Of a DNA stretch of 64,000 bases, positions 25,446 through 35,309 are shown in pieces. How positions within the stretch are numbered: position 1 is the first letter of the stretch; every line of letters starts with the position of its first letter. The notes beneath the pieces are model-generated. The model searched no databases. It was given only the letters and a program-made list of their open reading frames with translations, and was not told the origin of the DNA. The translations under genes were made by a program, and so were the position numbers. Source of the stretch: Clostridia bacterium (lineage in GTDB: Bacteria > Bacillota > Clostridia > Oscillospirales > Acutalibacteraceae); assembly GCA_017516745.1 (NCBI GenBank), contig JAFXBF010000026.1, positions 1-64,000 on the forward strand. Reading direction: 5' to 3'.

Positions 25446-26350
25446 ACACTAAGGTTAATTTAAGCGGTATAATGCTTGATAATCCCGTTATCCCTGCAAG
25501 CGGAACTTTCGGCTTCGGTTATGAATTTGCCGAGCTTTACGATATTAACTGCCTCGGTACTTTTTCATTCAAGGGAACTACAAAGGACCCCCGTTTCGGC
25601 AATCCCTGTCCGAGAATAGCTGAATGTGACAGCGGTATGATTAACGCTGTCGGTCTCCAGAATCCGGGTGTTGAAAAGGTAATTGAAAACGAGCTTCCCA
25701 AGCTCAAGGCTTGTTTTAACAAACCTGTTATGGCTAACGTAAGCGGCTTTTCCGTTGAAGATTATGCATACACGGTTGAAATGCTTGATTCTCAGGAGCA
25801 GATTGGCTGGTTTGAGGTCAATGTTTCCTGCCCGAATGTTCACGGCGGTGGAATGAGCTTCGGCACTTCTCCCGAAGCTGCTGCCGAGGTTACCTCTGCC
25901 TGCCGTAAGGTTACAGATAAACCCCTTTATATAAAGCTTTCTCCCAACGTTACAAATATTGTTGATATAGCCAAGGCTTGCGAGGCCGCAGGTGCAGACG
26001 GCATCAGTATGATTAATACGCTTCTCGGCATGCGCATTGACCTTAAAACAAAAAAGCCTGTTATTGCAAATAAGATGGGCGGTTTTTCGGGCCCCGCAAT
26101 TAAACCTGTTGCACTTCGTATGGTTTATCAGGTTTACGAGGCTGTCAAAGTGCCGATTATCGGTATGGGCGGTATAGCAAGTGCAGAAGATGTAATTGAA
26201 ATGATGCTTGCAGGTGCAACGGCAGTACAGGTTGGTGCGGCAAACCTTGTTGACCCCTTTGCTTGCAGAGATATTATCAACAATTTACCGAAGGTTATGG
26301 AAAAATATAAAATAGACGATTTATCACAGATTATAGGAGGCGCACACTAA
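25439..26350 (+). CDS. pyrD: Dihydroorotate dehydrogenase B, catalytic subunit
   Basis: A 303-residue FMN-binding TIM barrel of class 1B that oxidises dihydroorotate to orotate. The catalytic base is Cys131 in [11 protein letters not shown], diagnostic for class 1; FMN phosphate binding is by GMGGIAS and VQVGAAN near the end. The adjacent pyrK marks the NAD-dependent 1B type. The stop codon shares its last A with the pyrF start. Confidence 0.97.
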   Translation: MVNTKVNLSGIMLDNPVIPASGTFGFGYEFAELYDINCLGTFSFKGTTKDPRFGNPCPRIAECDSGMINAVGLQNPGVEKVIENELPKLKACFNKPVMANVSGFSVEDYAYTVEMLDSQEQIGWFEVNVSCPNVHGGGMSFGTSPEAAAEVTSACRKVTDKPLYIKLSPNVTNIVDIAKACEAAGADGISMINTLLGMRIDLKTKKPVIANKMGGFSGPAIKPVALRMVYQVYEAVKVPIIGMGGIASAEDVIEMMLAGATAVQVGAANLVDPFACRDIINNLPKVMEKYKIDDLSQIIGGAH

Positions 26351-27048
26351 TGGGTAAAGACGTAATTATTGCTTGCGACTTTGCGAGCAAGGCAGATGTT
26401 ATGAACTTCCTTGATAAGTTCACGGACTGCAAACCCTTTGTAAAAATCGGTATGGAGCTTTACTATGCCGAAGGTCCTGCAATTGTAAAGGAAATCAAGG
26501 CAAGAGGACACAAGATTTTCCTTGATCTCAAGCTTCACGATATTCCCAACACAGTCAAAAAATCTATGGCTGTGCTTTCACACCTTGATGTTGATATGAC
26601 TAACCTTCACGCAGGCGGCACAATAACAATGATGCAGGCTGGCCTTGAAGGTCTTACCCGTCCCGACGGTACACGTCCGCTCCTTATCGCTGTTACTCAG
26701 CTTACTTCCACAAGCCAGGAGAGAATGGAAGCTGACCTTCTTATAAACGAGCCTATTGACAAGGTTGTTATGCACTACGCAAAGAATGCTGCTACAGCAG
26801 GTCTTGACGGTGTTGTTTGCTCTCCGCTTGAAGCAGGCAAGGTACACGAAACCTGCGGTGAAAAGTTCCTTACAGTTACACCCGGTGTCCGCTTTGCAGA
26901 CGGTGATATCGGCGACCAGTCCAGAGTTATGACACCTGCACAGGCAAAGGAAATCGGCAGTGACTATATCGTAGTCGGCAGACCGATTACAGCAGCAGAA
27001 GATCCCGTAGCGGCTTACAAGCGCTGTGTAGCCGAGTTTGTTGGTTAA
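26350..27048 (+). CDS. pyrF: Orotidine 5'-phosphate decarboxylase
   Basis: A 232-residue TIM barrel that decarboxylates OMP to UMP, last step of the pathway. The catalytic set D59-x-K61-x-x-D64 is in [10 protein letters not shown], and the phosphate-binding end VVGRPIT is near residue 214. It is the short bacterial form. Its ATG overlaps the pyrD stop, with AGGAGGCGCAC as ribosome site. Confidence 0.96.
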   Translation: MGKDVIIACDFASKADVMNFLDKFTDCKPFVKIGMELYYAEGPAIVKEIKARGHKIFLDLKLHDIPNTVKKSMAVLSHLDVDMTNLHAGGTITMMQAGLEGLTRPDGTRPLLIAVTQLTSTSQERMEADLLINEPIDKVVMHYAKNAATAGLDGVVCSPLEAGKVHETCGEKFLTVTPGVRFADGDIGDQSRVMTPAQAKEIGSDYIVVGRPITAAEDPVAAYKRCVAEFVG

Positions 27049-27082
27049 TCAACACGTTAAAATATAAAGGAGATACATTGAT

Positions 27083-27715
27083 ATGCAGAAACTTATTGCC
27101 AAGGATTTACTTAAAATCAAAGCAGTTTTCTTCCGCCCCGAAGAGCCCTTCACATGGGCAAGCGGAATCAAGAGCCCCGTTTACTGCGACAACCGCCTTA
27201 TCCTTACTGCTCCCGAAGCACGTAAGGACGTAGAAAACGGTCTTGCAACTATCATCAAGGAAAATTATCCCGAGGTTGAAGTTCTTATGGGTACATCAAC
27301 TGCAGGTATTGCTCACGCTGCTATTACAGCAGAAATTATGGGTCTTCCCATGGGCTATGTCAGAGGCTCCAATAAGGATCACGGCAGACAGAACAGAATT
27401 GAAGGTAAGCTCGAAGCAGGCCAGAAGGTTGTCGTTGTTGAGGATCTTATTTCAACAGGCGGCAGCGTTATTGATGTTGTTGATGCTCTGCGTGAAGCCG
27501 GTGCAGAAGTACTTGGCATTGCTTCCATCTTTACCTACGGTATGCAGAAGGGTCTTGACAGACTTGCAGCCGCAAACGTTAAGAATGTAAGCCTTACGAA
27601 CTTCGACTGCATTGCAGAGGTTGCAGCAGAAGAAGGCTATATTGCTCAAGAGGATATTGCAAGACTTATAAAGTTCCGCAATAATCCTTCCGATGAAAGC
27701 TGGATAGGTGCATAA
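27083..27715 (+). CDS. pyrE: Orotate phosphoribosyltransferase
   Basis: A 210-residue type I phosphoribosyltransferase joining orotate and PRPP to OMP. The PRPP-binding signature VVVVEDLISTGGSVIDV is at about 116-132, and the flexible-loop lysine region YVRGSNKDHGRQ is near 92-103. It follows pyrF by 34 bases with a GGAG site and precedes pyrB by three bases. Confidence 0.96.
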   Translation: MQKLIAKDLLKIKAVFFRPEEPFTWASGIKSPVYCDNRLILTAPEARKDVENGLATIIKENYPEVEVLMGTSTAGIAHAAITAEIMGLPMGYVRGSNKDHGRQNRIEGKLEAGQKVVVVEDLISTGGSVIDVVDALREAGAEVLGIASIFTYGMQKGLDRLAAANVKNVSLTNFDCIAEVAAEEGYIAQEDIARLIKFRNNPSDESWIGA

Positions 27716-27718
27716 GCT

Positions 27719-28630
27719 ATGAGAAGTTTGATAGACATTCTCGAGCTTGATGTCAATGAGATAAAAGAGCTTATTGAAAAGGCTAACGATATTATTGCAA
27801 ATCCCGCCAAATACAGCGAGAAGTGCAGAGGAAAGAAGCTGGCAACGCTTTTCTTTGAGCCTTCAACAAGAACAAGGCTCAGCTTTGAAGCGGCTATGTA
27901 CGAGCTTGGCGGCAATGTTCTCGGCTTTTCCGAGGCACAGAGCTCTTCTGCCGCCAAAGGTGAGAGTATTGCGGATACAGCCAAAACAACATCCTGCTAT
28001 GCCGATATCATAGCAATGCGTCATCCCAAAGAGGGTGCACCGCTTGTTGCTGCTATGAACGCTTCAATTCCGGTTATCAACGCAGGTGACGGCGGTCACA
28101 ACCATCCGACACAGACTCTTACAGACCTTCTCACTATTCAACGTGAAAAGGGCAGACTGGATAATCTGACTGTCGGCTTCTGCGGTGACCTTAAGTTCGG
28201 CAGAACGGTACATTCGCTTATCAATGCGCTTTCAAGATATGAAAATATCAAGTTTGTTCTTGTTTCTCCCGAAGAGCTTAAATTACCCAGCTATGTAAAA
28301 GAAACACTCAAAAAGAACAATCTTGAGTATGTTCAGACTACTGACCTTGACAGTGTTATGCCTGAACTCGATATTCTTTATATGACCCGTGTTCAGCGTG
28401 AACGCTTCTTTAATGAGGAGGATTATCTTCGTCTTAAGGACAGCTATATTCTCCGTCCGGAGCGTCTTAACACAGCAAAGGCGGATTTATCAATTATGCA
28501 TCCGCTGCCCAGAGTAAACGAAATCAGCGTTGAAATTGACAATGACCCGAGGGCCTGCTATTTTAAGCAGGTACTTAACGGCAAATACATCCGTATGGCG
28601 CTTATTTTAAAGCTGTTGGAGGTTGAATGA
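27719..28630 (+). CDS. pyrB: Aspartate carbamoyltransferase catalytic subunit
   Basis: A 303-residue enzyme that condenses carbamoyl phosphate with aspartate. The carbamoyl-phosphate loop S49-T-R-T-R53 ([12 protein letters not shown]), the 80s-loop SSAAKGES and the HPLPRVNEI aspartate-binding motif are all present. The gene is followed directly by pyrI, which means the allosteric class B holoenzyme, as in enterobacteria. Confidence 0.97.
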   Translation: MRSLIDILELDVNEIKELIEKANDIIANPAKYSEKCRGKKLATLFFEPSTRTRLSFEAAMYELGGNVLGFSEAQSSSAAKGESIADTAKTTSCYADIIAMRHPKEGAPLVAAMNASIPVINAGDGGHNHPTQTLTDLLTIQREKGRLDNLTVGFCGDLKFGRTVHSLINALSRYENIKFVLVSPEELKLPSYVKETLKKNNLEYVQTTDLDSVMPELDILYMTRVQRERFFNEEDYLRLKDSYILRPERLNTAKADLSIMHPLPRVNEISVEIDNDPRACYFKQVLNGKYIRMALILKLLEVE

Positions 28631-28631
28631 T

Positions 28632-29054
28632 ATGAAAATTGATTCAATTAAAAACGGTATTGTTATCGACCATATCACAGCAGGCAAGGCTATGAAGATT
28701 TATAATCTTCTTGGTCTTGATGAGCTGGATTGCTCCGTAGCGCTGATTAAGAATGTTTCAAGCTCTAAAATGGGTAAGAAGGACATAATTAAAATTGATA
28801 CGGATTTCCATGTTGACCTTGATATTCTCGGCTATGTTGACCCCGGTGCAACTGTTAATATCATTCAGAATGAAGTAACGGTTGACAAGAAAAAGCTTGA
28901 GCTTCCCGAAAAGCTTACAAACGTAATCAAGTGCAAAAATCCCCGTTGCATAACCTCAACAGAGCAGGAGTTGCCGCAGATGTTCAAACTCACCGATAAG
29001 GAAAAGAAAGTTTATCGCTGTGTTTACTGCGAAACGGCAGCCGCTAAAGAATAA
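28632..29054 (+). CDS. pyrI: Aspartate carbamoyltransferase regulatory subunit
   Basis: A 140-residue allosteric subunit that binds nucleotides at its N-terminal domain and holds the ATCase dodecamer together through a zinc domain. Zinc ligands C101 and C106 (CKNPRC) and C130 and C133 (CVYC) are present. The ATG at 28632 is chosen because GGAGG lies nine bases before it; a TTG nine bases upstream would overlap pyrB. It is the last gene of the operon and is followed by a strong terminator. Confidence 0.95.
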   Translation: MKIDSIKNGIVIDHITAGKAMKIYNLLGLDELDCSVALIKNVSSSKMGKKDIIKIDTDFHVDLDILGYVDPGATVNIIQNEVTVDKKKLELPEKLTNVIKCKNPRCITSTEQELPQMFKLTDKEKKVYRCVYCETAAAKE

Positions 29055-29069
29055 GTTTTTAGCATACGC

Positions 29070-29106
29070 AAAAAGGACTGACAGCATAAAACTGTCAGTC
29101 CTTTTT
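29070..29106. terminator. Bidirectional terminator of pyr operon and ackA
   Basis: A perfect 15-pair stem (29070-29084 with 29092-29106) with A-rich and T-rich ends, between convergent pyrI and ackA. Confidence 0.92.
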
Positions 29107-29123
29107 GAATGTTAATTAGTTGA

Positions 29124-30329
29124 TTAAAGGCTTTCTGCGATTTCCTTTGTATCTCTTGCAATAGCAAGCTCTTCGTTAGTGGGAAGAACAAATACCTTAA
29201 CCTTGGAGTTAGCCGTGCTGATTTCGCCTTCAGCACCCTTGACAAGTGTTGCGTTGTATTCCTTGTCAATCTCAATGCCGAGATAGGTGAGGTTGGAGCA
29301 GACATCTTCACGAAGGTCAGTTGTGTTTTCGCCGATACCGCCTGTGAATACTATAGCATCAACACCGTCCATAGCTGCTACATAGCTGCCGATAACCTTG
29401 CGTACCTGATATTTGAGAATTTTTCTCGCAAGTGCTGCTCTTTCGTTGCCTTCGTCAATTGCCTTGAGAAGGTCACGGTCATCGCTGGAAACACCGGAAA
29501 CGCCGAGGTAACCTGATTTCTTGTTGAGAACATCGCTTGTCTGCGCAGGTGTCCAGCCTTCTTTTTCCATAAGGAAGAGGATAGCGGAGGGGTCAACAGC
29601 ACCGCAGCGTGTGCCCATTTCAAAGCCATCAAGGGGAGTGAGACCCATGCTTGTGTCGATAACCTTGCCGCCCTTAACAGCAGTGATTGAGGAGCCGTTA
29701 CCGAGGTGGCAGGTAACGATTTTAAGCTCTTCTGCAGGCTTGCCCATAACCTCTGCGCAACGTGCGCTTACGAAGCGGTGGGATGTGCCGTGGAAGCCGT
29801 AGCGGCGAATCTGGTACTTTTCGGTGTACTCATAGGGAATGGGGAAGGTGTATGCTTCTTCGGGCATAGTGCTGTGGAAAGCGTTGTCAAATACAGCGAT
29901 TTCGGGAACATCGGGGCCAAAAACCTCAAAGCAAGCCTTGATACCCTGAATGTGTGCAGGATTGTGAAGAGGAGCAAGGTCGCAAAGGCTTTCAATGCCT
30001 TCAATTACCTTTTCATCTATAAGAACGCTCTTCTGGAAAAGAGCACCGCCCTGAACAACTCTGTGGCCGACAGCAGCGATTTCATCAAGGCTGTCGATAA
30101 CTTTGCAATCGCCTTCGGTAAGTGCCTTTTTAACCTCAATAAAAGCCTCTGTGTGGTTCTTGAGGGGAACTTCATAGAAGAACTTTCTGCCGTCTGCTGT
30201 TTTGCCGTCAATCTGACCTGCAAAGCCGACCTTTTCACAAATGCCCTTGGCAATCATCTGCTCGGTTTCCATATCAATAAGCTGATACTTGAGTGATGAG
30301 CTGCCGGCGTTAATTACAAGAACTTTCAT
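29124..30329 (-). CDS. ackA: Acetate kinase
   Basis: A 401-residue ASKHA-fold kinase interconverting acetyl phosphate + ADP and acetate + ATP, the energy-yielding end of anaerobic acetate formation. It shows the N-terminal VINAGSSSLKYQ motif, the catalytic-arginine segment HRVVQGG, the phosphate-binding CHLGNGSSI, and the adenine-side FTGGIGEN. The full usual length is present. No phosphotransacetylase gene adjoins it in this window. Confidence 0.97.
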   Translation of the reverse strand: MKVLVINAGSSSLKYQLIDMETEQMIAKGICEKVGFAGQIDGKTADGRKFFYEVPLKNHTEAFIEVKKALTEGDCKVIDSLDEIAAVGHRVVQGGALFQKSVLIDEKVIEGIESLCDLAPLHNPAHIQGIKACFEVFGPDVPEIAVFDNAFHSTMPEEAYTFPIPYEYTEKYQIRRYGFHGTSHRFVSARCAEVMGKPAEELKIVTCHLGNGSSITAVKGGKVIDTSMGLTPLDGFEMGTRCGAVDPSAILFLMEKEGWTPAQTSDVLNKKSGYLGVSGVSSDDRDLLKAIDEGNERAALARKILKYQVRKVIGSYVAAMDGVDAIVFTGGIGENTTDLREDVCSNLTYLGIEIDKEYNATLVKGAEGEISTANSKVKVFVLPTNEELAIARDTKEIAESL

Positions 30330-30361
30330 TTAATTTTCCTCCGGATATATAAACTAAAATT

Positions 30362-31945
30362 TTATCTGACTGAATCAAGAAGACCGTAGAAGGCTGTTGC
30401 AAATGCAGAGCCTGCCTTCGGGCCGGGAGTAACGATTTCTTCATTTTCACAAAGGAAAGAACGCCAGCTGTTATCGGTAAGCATATAACCGGTCTGGTCG
30501 TTAGTGATACCGAAAACTATAAGTGTTCTGCCGTCTACGTTATCCTTGATGGGCTCAAAGTTCCATTCCTCGCCGCTCCAGGACTCTTCTTTTGTTGTTG
30601 CACCGCCGTATGCAATTTCGGGAGCAAGCTCACCGCCTGCAATAACAACAGCGATATCTTTACCAAGCTCCATATAACCAACCTCGGAAACAACACTGTA
30701 TTTCCAGAGACCTGTCTTTACAACCGTGTTTGTAAGAAGGCCGCCCTTACCTGCAAGGATAAGAATCTGGTTTTCTGTGGGAATAAGGTAGGTGCTTGTT
30801 GCATAGTTGAGGATGGGATCAATCTTCTTGCTGTCCTGAACTGAGCAAGCGAATTCACCCAGCTTTGCACCATAAGCAGCCATTCTTGCGTAACCCTCGT
30901 CAACCTTTTCAACAATAGCCGGGTCAACGACAAGATTTTCGCCGTATTCAGAAGTGATTGCAAGCTCTGCACCCTGAATCATCATAAAGTTAGCCTTGGC
31001 GTTTTCATTGATATACTTTTCCATGTAGTAGGGGTAGTCAGCGGAAACGCTTGTACCGCCTGCACCGAGACCAACTGTATGGATAGCAAGGTTAACTATC
31101 CATGTTTCTGTGCTGCCGTCTGCAGGAACGAAACGGAAACGGTTGAGGTTGGGGTCAATAACCTGGGGGTCACGTTTGTCGTGGATATATTCGGAAATAT
31201 CTACGCTGCCGTAGTAGAGGTCGCCCTCGGTCATATTCTTGACGGCAGTTTCAACAGTACCGATAACCTTTGCGTAGAGGTTGTTCATAAATGCCTCATT
31301 CTGACCGCTGGGGTTGGGGATACCGAGAATGTTTCTGATAGGACTGAGGAAGAGTGCACCGACAAGGTCGCCGTTCATACCGAAGGTATCAACACAGCTG
31401 TGCTGGTGGAGAGAGGAAATGTTGATGCTGACAACATTGTTCTCCTTCGCAAAACTGCTGAGCATATCTCTTACTTTGTAAACCTCGGAAGAAGCAAAGC
31501 CGAAGCAGTCAAGAGCAACAAAAACGTGTGTGCCTCTGCCGTCGGAAATTGCAACTGTTCTGACTCTCTGATCGTCATAAACTTCTGTTGCAAGTTTCTT
31601 TGTTACTGCAAGGCTGCCGCCGACATAGCACTCAAGCTCGTTGCCTGTCTGGAGAGTGTCACTTGCATAACCGAGTGACCAGTATTCAGCCTGAGCATCG
31701 TCAACGAATTCTGTCTTGGTGTCGTAAAGCTCGGTTGTTTCAAAGTACTTGTCTTCGCTGAGCCACTTGTTGGGGGCTTTGATGAGTGCAGTAATAACGC
31801 CTACAAGACCCTGAATAACTTTTTCGCCGATTGTGTTGAGTGTAATTTCCGATGCAGTGAATTCATCTGCAGCGAGAACGGGGAGGGATGTTGCCGAAAA
31901 AATCATAGCAACACTGAGGATGATTGCGATTAAACGTTTTTTCAT
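30362..31945 (-). CDS. Secreted neutral/alkaline ceramidase-like protein
   Basis: A 527-residue protein with a clear signal peptide (residues 1-25, ending LPVLAA). The first half after it resembles the N-terminal catalytic domain of neutral ceramidases: VALDCFGFASSEVYKVRDML followed by INISSLHQHS, matching the family's HTHS-type metal histidines, and later IVNLAIHTVGLG. No transmembrane anchor is seen, so it is likely exported. It could hydrolyse N-acyl amides such as ceramides from host or diet, or another amide. The assignment rests on motif likeness only. It is not obviously in an operon with ackA, 32 bases downstream, though read-through is possible. Confidence 0.55.
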   Translation of the reverse strand: MKKRLIAIILSVAMIFSATSLPVLAADEFTASEITLNTIGEKVIQGLVGVITALIKAPNKWLSEDKYFETTELYDTKTEFVDDAQAEYWSLGYASDTLQTGNELECYVGGSLAVTKKLATEVYDDQRVRTVAISDGRGTHVFVALDCFGFASSEVYKVRDMLSSFAKENNVVSINISSLHQHSCVDTFGMNGDLVGALFLSPIRNILGIPNPSGQNEAFMNNLYAKVIGTVETAVKNMTEGDLYYGSVDISEYIHDKRDPQVIDPNLNRFRFVPADGSTETWIVNLAIHTVGLGAGGTSVSADYPYYMEKYINENAKANFMMIQGAELAITSEYGENLVVDPAIVEKVDEGYARMAAYGAKLGEFACSVQDSKKIDPILNYATSTYLIPTENQILILAGKGGLLTNTVVKTGLWKYSVVSEVGYMELGKDIAVVIAGGELAPEIAYGGATTKEESWSGEEWNFEPIKDNVDGRTLIVFGITNDQTGYMLTDNSWRSFLCENEEIVTPGPKAGSAFATAFYGLLDSVR

Positions 31946-32022
31946 TTTTTAACCACCTTTCTGTACCATTATATGTTAACACAAAAATACAGAAAAATCA
32001 ATATAAACTAATATTAATTAAT

Positions 32023-32049
32023 ATAAAAAGAGGAGCCTTCCGACTCCTC
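32023..32049 (-). terminator. Terminator of ABC-DUF1854-darA operon
   Basis: On the minus strand a GAGGAG/CTCCTC stem with inner GGAA-type pairs (32030-32049) followed by TTTTTATAT. Confidence 0.75.
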
Positions 32050-32056
32050 AAATTTA

Positions 32057-32383
32057 TCAATATTTATCCATGCTGTTTACATCAAGAACAAATACAGTTG
32101 CACCACCGACCTTGACTTCTGTTGGCATATCGTTATTGTTAAGGTCTCTGCCGAAGGAAGCGGTAGAATGAGTTGCTGCCGTTCTTGTCTGTGAATACTT
32201 TTTGATGATTTCCTTTACTCTCGGTACATCTTCATCGTTTGCACCGATAAGGAAGGTTGTGTTGCCGACCATAAGGAAACCGCCTGTTGTGGAAAGCTTG
32301 GTAACAATAAAGTTTTCGTTTGTGAGCGCAGAGGAAACTACTGCACTGTCATCGTTATTTACAATAGCAATAATAAGTTTCAT
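32057..32383 (-). CDS. darA: Cyclic-di-AMP receptor (PII-like, DarA/PstA)
   Basis: A 108-residue PII-like protein of the DUF970 family: MKLIIAIVNNDD start, TKLSTTGGFLMVGNTTFLIG loop that binds the adenine, and a C-terminal GGATVFVLDV strand. It forms trimers that bind c-di-AMP; its downstream partner is not known. The ATG at 32383 follows AAGGAGA; the longer frame overlaps DUF1854. It is last in an operon with the DUF1854 protein and an ABC exporter, 25 bases apart. Confidence 0.9.
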   Translation of the reverse strand: MKLIIAIVNNDDSAVVSSALTNENFIVTKLSTTGGFLMVGNTTFLIGANDEDVPRVKEIIKKYSQTRTAATHSTASFGRDLNNNDMPTEVKVGGATVFVLDVNSMDKY

Positions 32384-32408
32384 TATATCTTCTCCTTGAA
32401 ATTTTAAA

Positions 32409-32897
32409 TTAAACATCGGGCAATATGAGCTTTATACTGCGTTTATCAAGTGCATAAAGGTCTGGAATTTCATAGCGGTTGTCGTTACCGTCTTTAATAA
32501 GAATTCTGCCGTCGTAAAGGGTTTTGATCGACTGCCAGCTGTTGATAATCTCAAATGTGTATTCACCTCTGTCTGTATCAACCGTCCACATCCATATCTT
32601 GAACTTTTCTGTTCTTTTGATAAGACGTGTGATTTTCGGTATCATATACCTTTCGTTCAGGCAATTTAATATAACCTCTTTTGACTCGGGCATAAGCTGG
32701 TCAAGGTCACGGATTATCATCTGCTCATTTCCTTCTTCGTCAAGAAGCGAAATGTACTTCATCAGACCGCTGACAGGGAAGAGGCGATGCGGCTCGAGCA
32801 TTGTGAATTTTTCGCCTGTGTAAAGCTCGGCATCAACATAAATCTTATCGTTTACAGTAAAGCGTACTGCGTTGGGGTCAACAAAATTTCTTGCCAT
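32409..32897 (-). CDS. DUF1854 domain protein
   Basis: A 162-residue soluble protein matching the DUF1854 pattern: early EPHRLFPVSGLMKYISLLD, mid RYMIPKITRLIKRTEKFKIWMWTVDTDRG, and a C-terminal DGNDNRYEIPDL. Its role is unknown, but DUF1854 proteins often sit beside ABC exporters like the one immediately upstream here (17-base gap), suggesting they act with it. It is co-transcribed with the c-di-AMP receptor. Confidence 0.8.
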   Translation of the reverse strand: MARNFVDPNAVRFTVNDKIYVDAELYTGEKFTMLEPHRLFPVSGLMKYISLLDEEGNEQMIIRDLDQLMPESKEVILNCLNERYMIPKITRLIKRTEKFKIWMWTVDTDRGEYTFEIINSWQSIKTLYDGRILIKDGNDNRYEIPDLYALDKRSIKLILPDV

Positions 32898-32914
32898 AAG
32901 TCACACACTCCTCC

Positions 32915-35182
32915 TTATTCAAAGTTTTCGGCTGCTTTGTCTGCCGCAACCTTTTCGGACATCGACTGAATCTGTATGAGCTTGTAATACTTGCCTTTAA
33001 GTGCCATAAGCTCGTCGTGTGAGCCGTTTTCAATAATTCTGCCCTTGTCAACAACAAGGATTCTGTTTGCCTTTCTGAGTGTTGACAGACGGTGGGCTAT
33101 CATAAAGGTTGTTCTGCCTCGGATAACCTGGTCAATTGCATCCTGAATCAGTTTTTCTGTTTCGGAGTCAACAGCCGATGTTGCCTCGTCAAAAATCATA
33201 AGATTCGGGTTTTTAAGAACGGCACGGGCAATTGAAAGCCTCTGCTTTTCACCGCCCGAAAGACCTACGCCACGCTCACCGAGTGTCGTATCATACGCAT
33301 CGGGAAGACGGGAAATAAAGGTGTGCGCATTTGCAACATCTGCCGCATTAAGCACCTGGTCAACGTGTGCACCGGGCATTGAATAAGAGATGTTGTTGAA
33401 AATTGTGTCACGGAACATCAAGGGCTCCTGCTGAACGTAACCTATTTTCGAACGGAAGAATTCCATATCAATGTCTTTTATGTTGACATCGTCAATAAGA
33501 ATTTCACCCTCATAATCGTCATAAAAACGCATAAGCAGGTTTATAAGCGTTGATTTGCCTGAGCCTGTTGTGCCGACAATACCGACGGTTTCGCCGGGCT
33601 GGATTACGAAACTTACATTGTTGAGAATCTTCTTTGAACGGTCGAAGGAGAAGTTGACGTTTCTGAATTCAACCTTGCCTTCAAGGAATTTGGGTGCTTC
33701 GCCCTTACCGAAGTTGTGTTCGGGCTCGGCATTGATGATATCAAGTATCTTTTCTGTTGAGGCAAGTGCGTTCTGGTAGCTGTCGCTTAAACTTGCAAAG
33801 AAGTTGACGGGATTATAGAACATACTTGCATATGAAATGAACGAAACAAGTACACCGAGTGTGAGGTCACTTGTACCGTCGATAACGTATTTACCGCCGA
33901 CAAACCATATAAGGATTGAACCGCAGGTGACAAAGAAGGTGATTGCGTTGGGGAAGATGCTGGCTGTTTTTGCGGCACGCTTGTCCTCGTTCATCCAGTC
34001 GTCCATATATCTGCCGAACTTCTTGATTGTACGTTCTTCGCTTGTGAAGGACTTGACAACTCTGATACTCGGAATAGTATCGGTAAGGATAGTTGAAATG
34101 GAGCTTGACCTTCTCCAAAGTCTGCGGTACATCGGCGAAAGTTTACGGCCGAAATAACGGCTCAGAAGTGCAACAACGGGAACGGGAATAAGTGAAACAA
34201 GCGCAAGGCGCCAGTTCATAACAAGCATTATAACAATAATACCAATCATCATAAAGAACTGAACAACAGCTTCCTGCGTGATGCGCAGCATAAAGTTCTG
34301 GAGCTGTGTGGTGTCGCTGTTAATTCTGTTGATGATTGAGCCTGTTGAGGTTTTGTCATAGAACTTCATCGGCAGATACTGTGCTTTGGCGTAAATATCC
34401 TTTTTAAGGTCAACGATAATCATATCGCCGGTAATTCTTAAAAGATATGCTCTGAGTGCACCAAGACCGTATTGCAGCAGATAAACACCCAAAAGTGCAG
34501 CGATTGTTATAATCAACATCTGCATATTTTTGTCCGGGATGATGTCGTCAACCATCATCTTGGTTATGTAAGGAGGCACAAGTGCCATAGCCGTTGTGAG
34601 AATTGAAAGAACAATACTTACGGAAAGGCGTTTGACGTATGGCTTAATGTAGCCGAAAAGCACCTCAAACATCTTGCCTTTACCCTTACAGTTCATACAG
34701 TCTGCGTGTGGGGAGGCGAGCTTTCTGCCGCATTTTGGGCAGAAGGAGCGAAGATTCTGATAAGTGTTTTCAACAATACGAAGCTGTTCGTCAATATCTG
34801 CTCCTTCCTTGACCTTGATGATAAACTCGGAAACAGCATCGCAAAGGTCGGTTGTGGAGTAGGTGAAGCGAAGCAAATCCAGAACTTTGCCTTCGTTTGT
34901 CTTTACTCTGAAAACAGCATTGCCGTACAATCTTTTCACGCTTGCTTCGTCAATGTCTTCAAACAGCAGCATTAAGCCGTCCGCTTCAAGTTCTTTTGAA
35001 ACAGCAATAAGCCTGTCGGCGCAAACAAGAACGGCTCCGTTACCGTATCTTCCGTTGAGCTTAAGATCGCCGACAACAGCCATAAGCGGCATAGCACCGC
35101 AAAGCAGTTCATTGGCTCTCGCTTCAAGCTCGGGCGGTATCGGTTTGTTGGTAAGTAAGGTCTTGTTTTCCGTTTTAATCAC
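32915..35182 (-). CDS. ABC exporter with N-terminal PH-like domain and zinc ribbon
   Basis: A 755-residue half-transporter. Residues 1-145 form a PH-like beta domain with an acidic LFEDIDEASVKRL strand. Residues 148-165 hold a zinc ribbon (C148, C151, C162, C165). Six transmembrane helices follow (about 180-470), then a nucleotide-binding domain with Walker A GTTGSGKST, signature LSGGEKQRL, Walker B LMIFDEATS and the switch histidine in IAHRLST. It is of the MsbA/LmrA exporter type, acting as a dimer. Similar extended exporters next to DUF1854 have been linked to cyanophycin-related clusters, but no cyanophycin gene is seen here. The GTG at 35182 has only a weak ribosome site. Confidence 0.85.
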   Translation of the reverse strand: MIKTENKTLLTNKPIPPELEARANELLCGAMPLMAVVGDLKLNGRYGNGAVLVCADRLIAVSKELEADGLMLLFEDIDEASVKRLYGNAVFRVKTNEGKVLDLLRFTYSTTDLCDAVSEFIIKVKEGADIDEQLRIVENTYQNLRSFCPKCGRKLASPHADCMNCKGKGKMFEVLFGYIKPYVKRLSVSIVLSILTTAMALVPPYITKMMVDDIIPDKNMQMLIITIAALLGVYLLQYGLGALRAYLLRITGDMIIVDLKKDIYAKAQYLPMKFYDKTSTGSIINRINSDTTQLQNFMLRITQEAVVQFFMMIGIIVIMLVMNWRLALVSLIPVPVVALLSRYFGRKLSPMYRRLWRRSSSISTILTDTIPSIRVVKSFTSEERTIKKFGRYMDDWMNEDKRAAKTASIFPNAITFFVTCGSILIWFVGGKYVIDGTSDLTLGVLVSFISYASMFYNPVNFFASLSDSYQNALASTEKILDIINAEPEHNFGKGEAPKFLEGKVEFRNVNFSFDRSKKILNNVSFVIQPGETVGIVGTTGSGKSTLINLLMRFYDDYEGEILIDDVNIKDIDMEFFRSKIGYVQQEPLMFRDTIFNNISYSMPGAHVDQVLNAADVANAHTFISRLPDAYDTTLGERGVGLSGGEKQRLSIARAVLKNPNLMIFDEATSAVDSETEKLIQDAIDQVIRGRTTFMIAHRLSTLRKANRILVVDKGRIIENGSHDELMALKGKYYKLIQIQSMSEKVAADKAAENFE

Positions 35183-35271
35183 CCCGTTTTTTTATCTTTC
35201 GCCGATATTATTGCAGTATTTTTTAATAATGTCAATGGTATTGCCAAAAGTTTTTAAATAAATTTTATTAA

Positions 35272-35302
35272 GCAAAAAGACCCGACTTTTCAGTCGGGTC
35301 AG
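35272..35302 (-). terminator. Terminator of GPH transporter
   Basis: On the minus strand a nine-pair stem GACCCGACT/AGTCGGGTC (35281-35302) followed by TTTTTGCTTAAT. Confidence 0.85.
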
Positions 35303-35309
35303 ATGTGAA

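Noticed and set aside
31079-31678. 199-codon ORF antisense to the ceramidase-like gene
   Set aside because: Shadow of an intact gene with signal peptide; no start signal.
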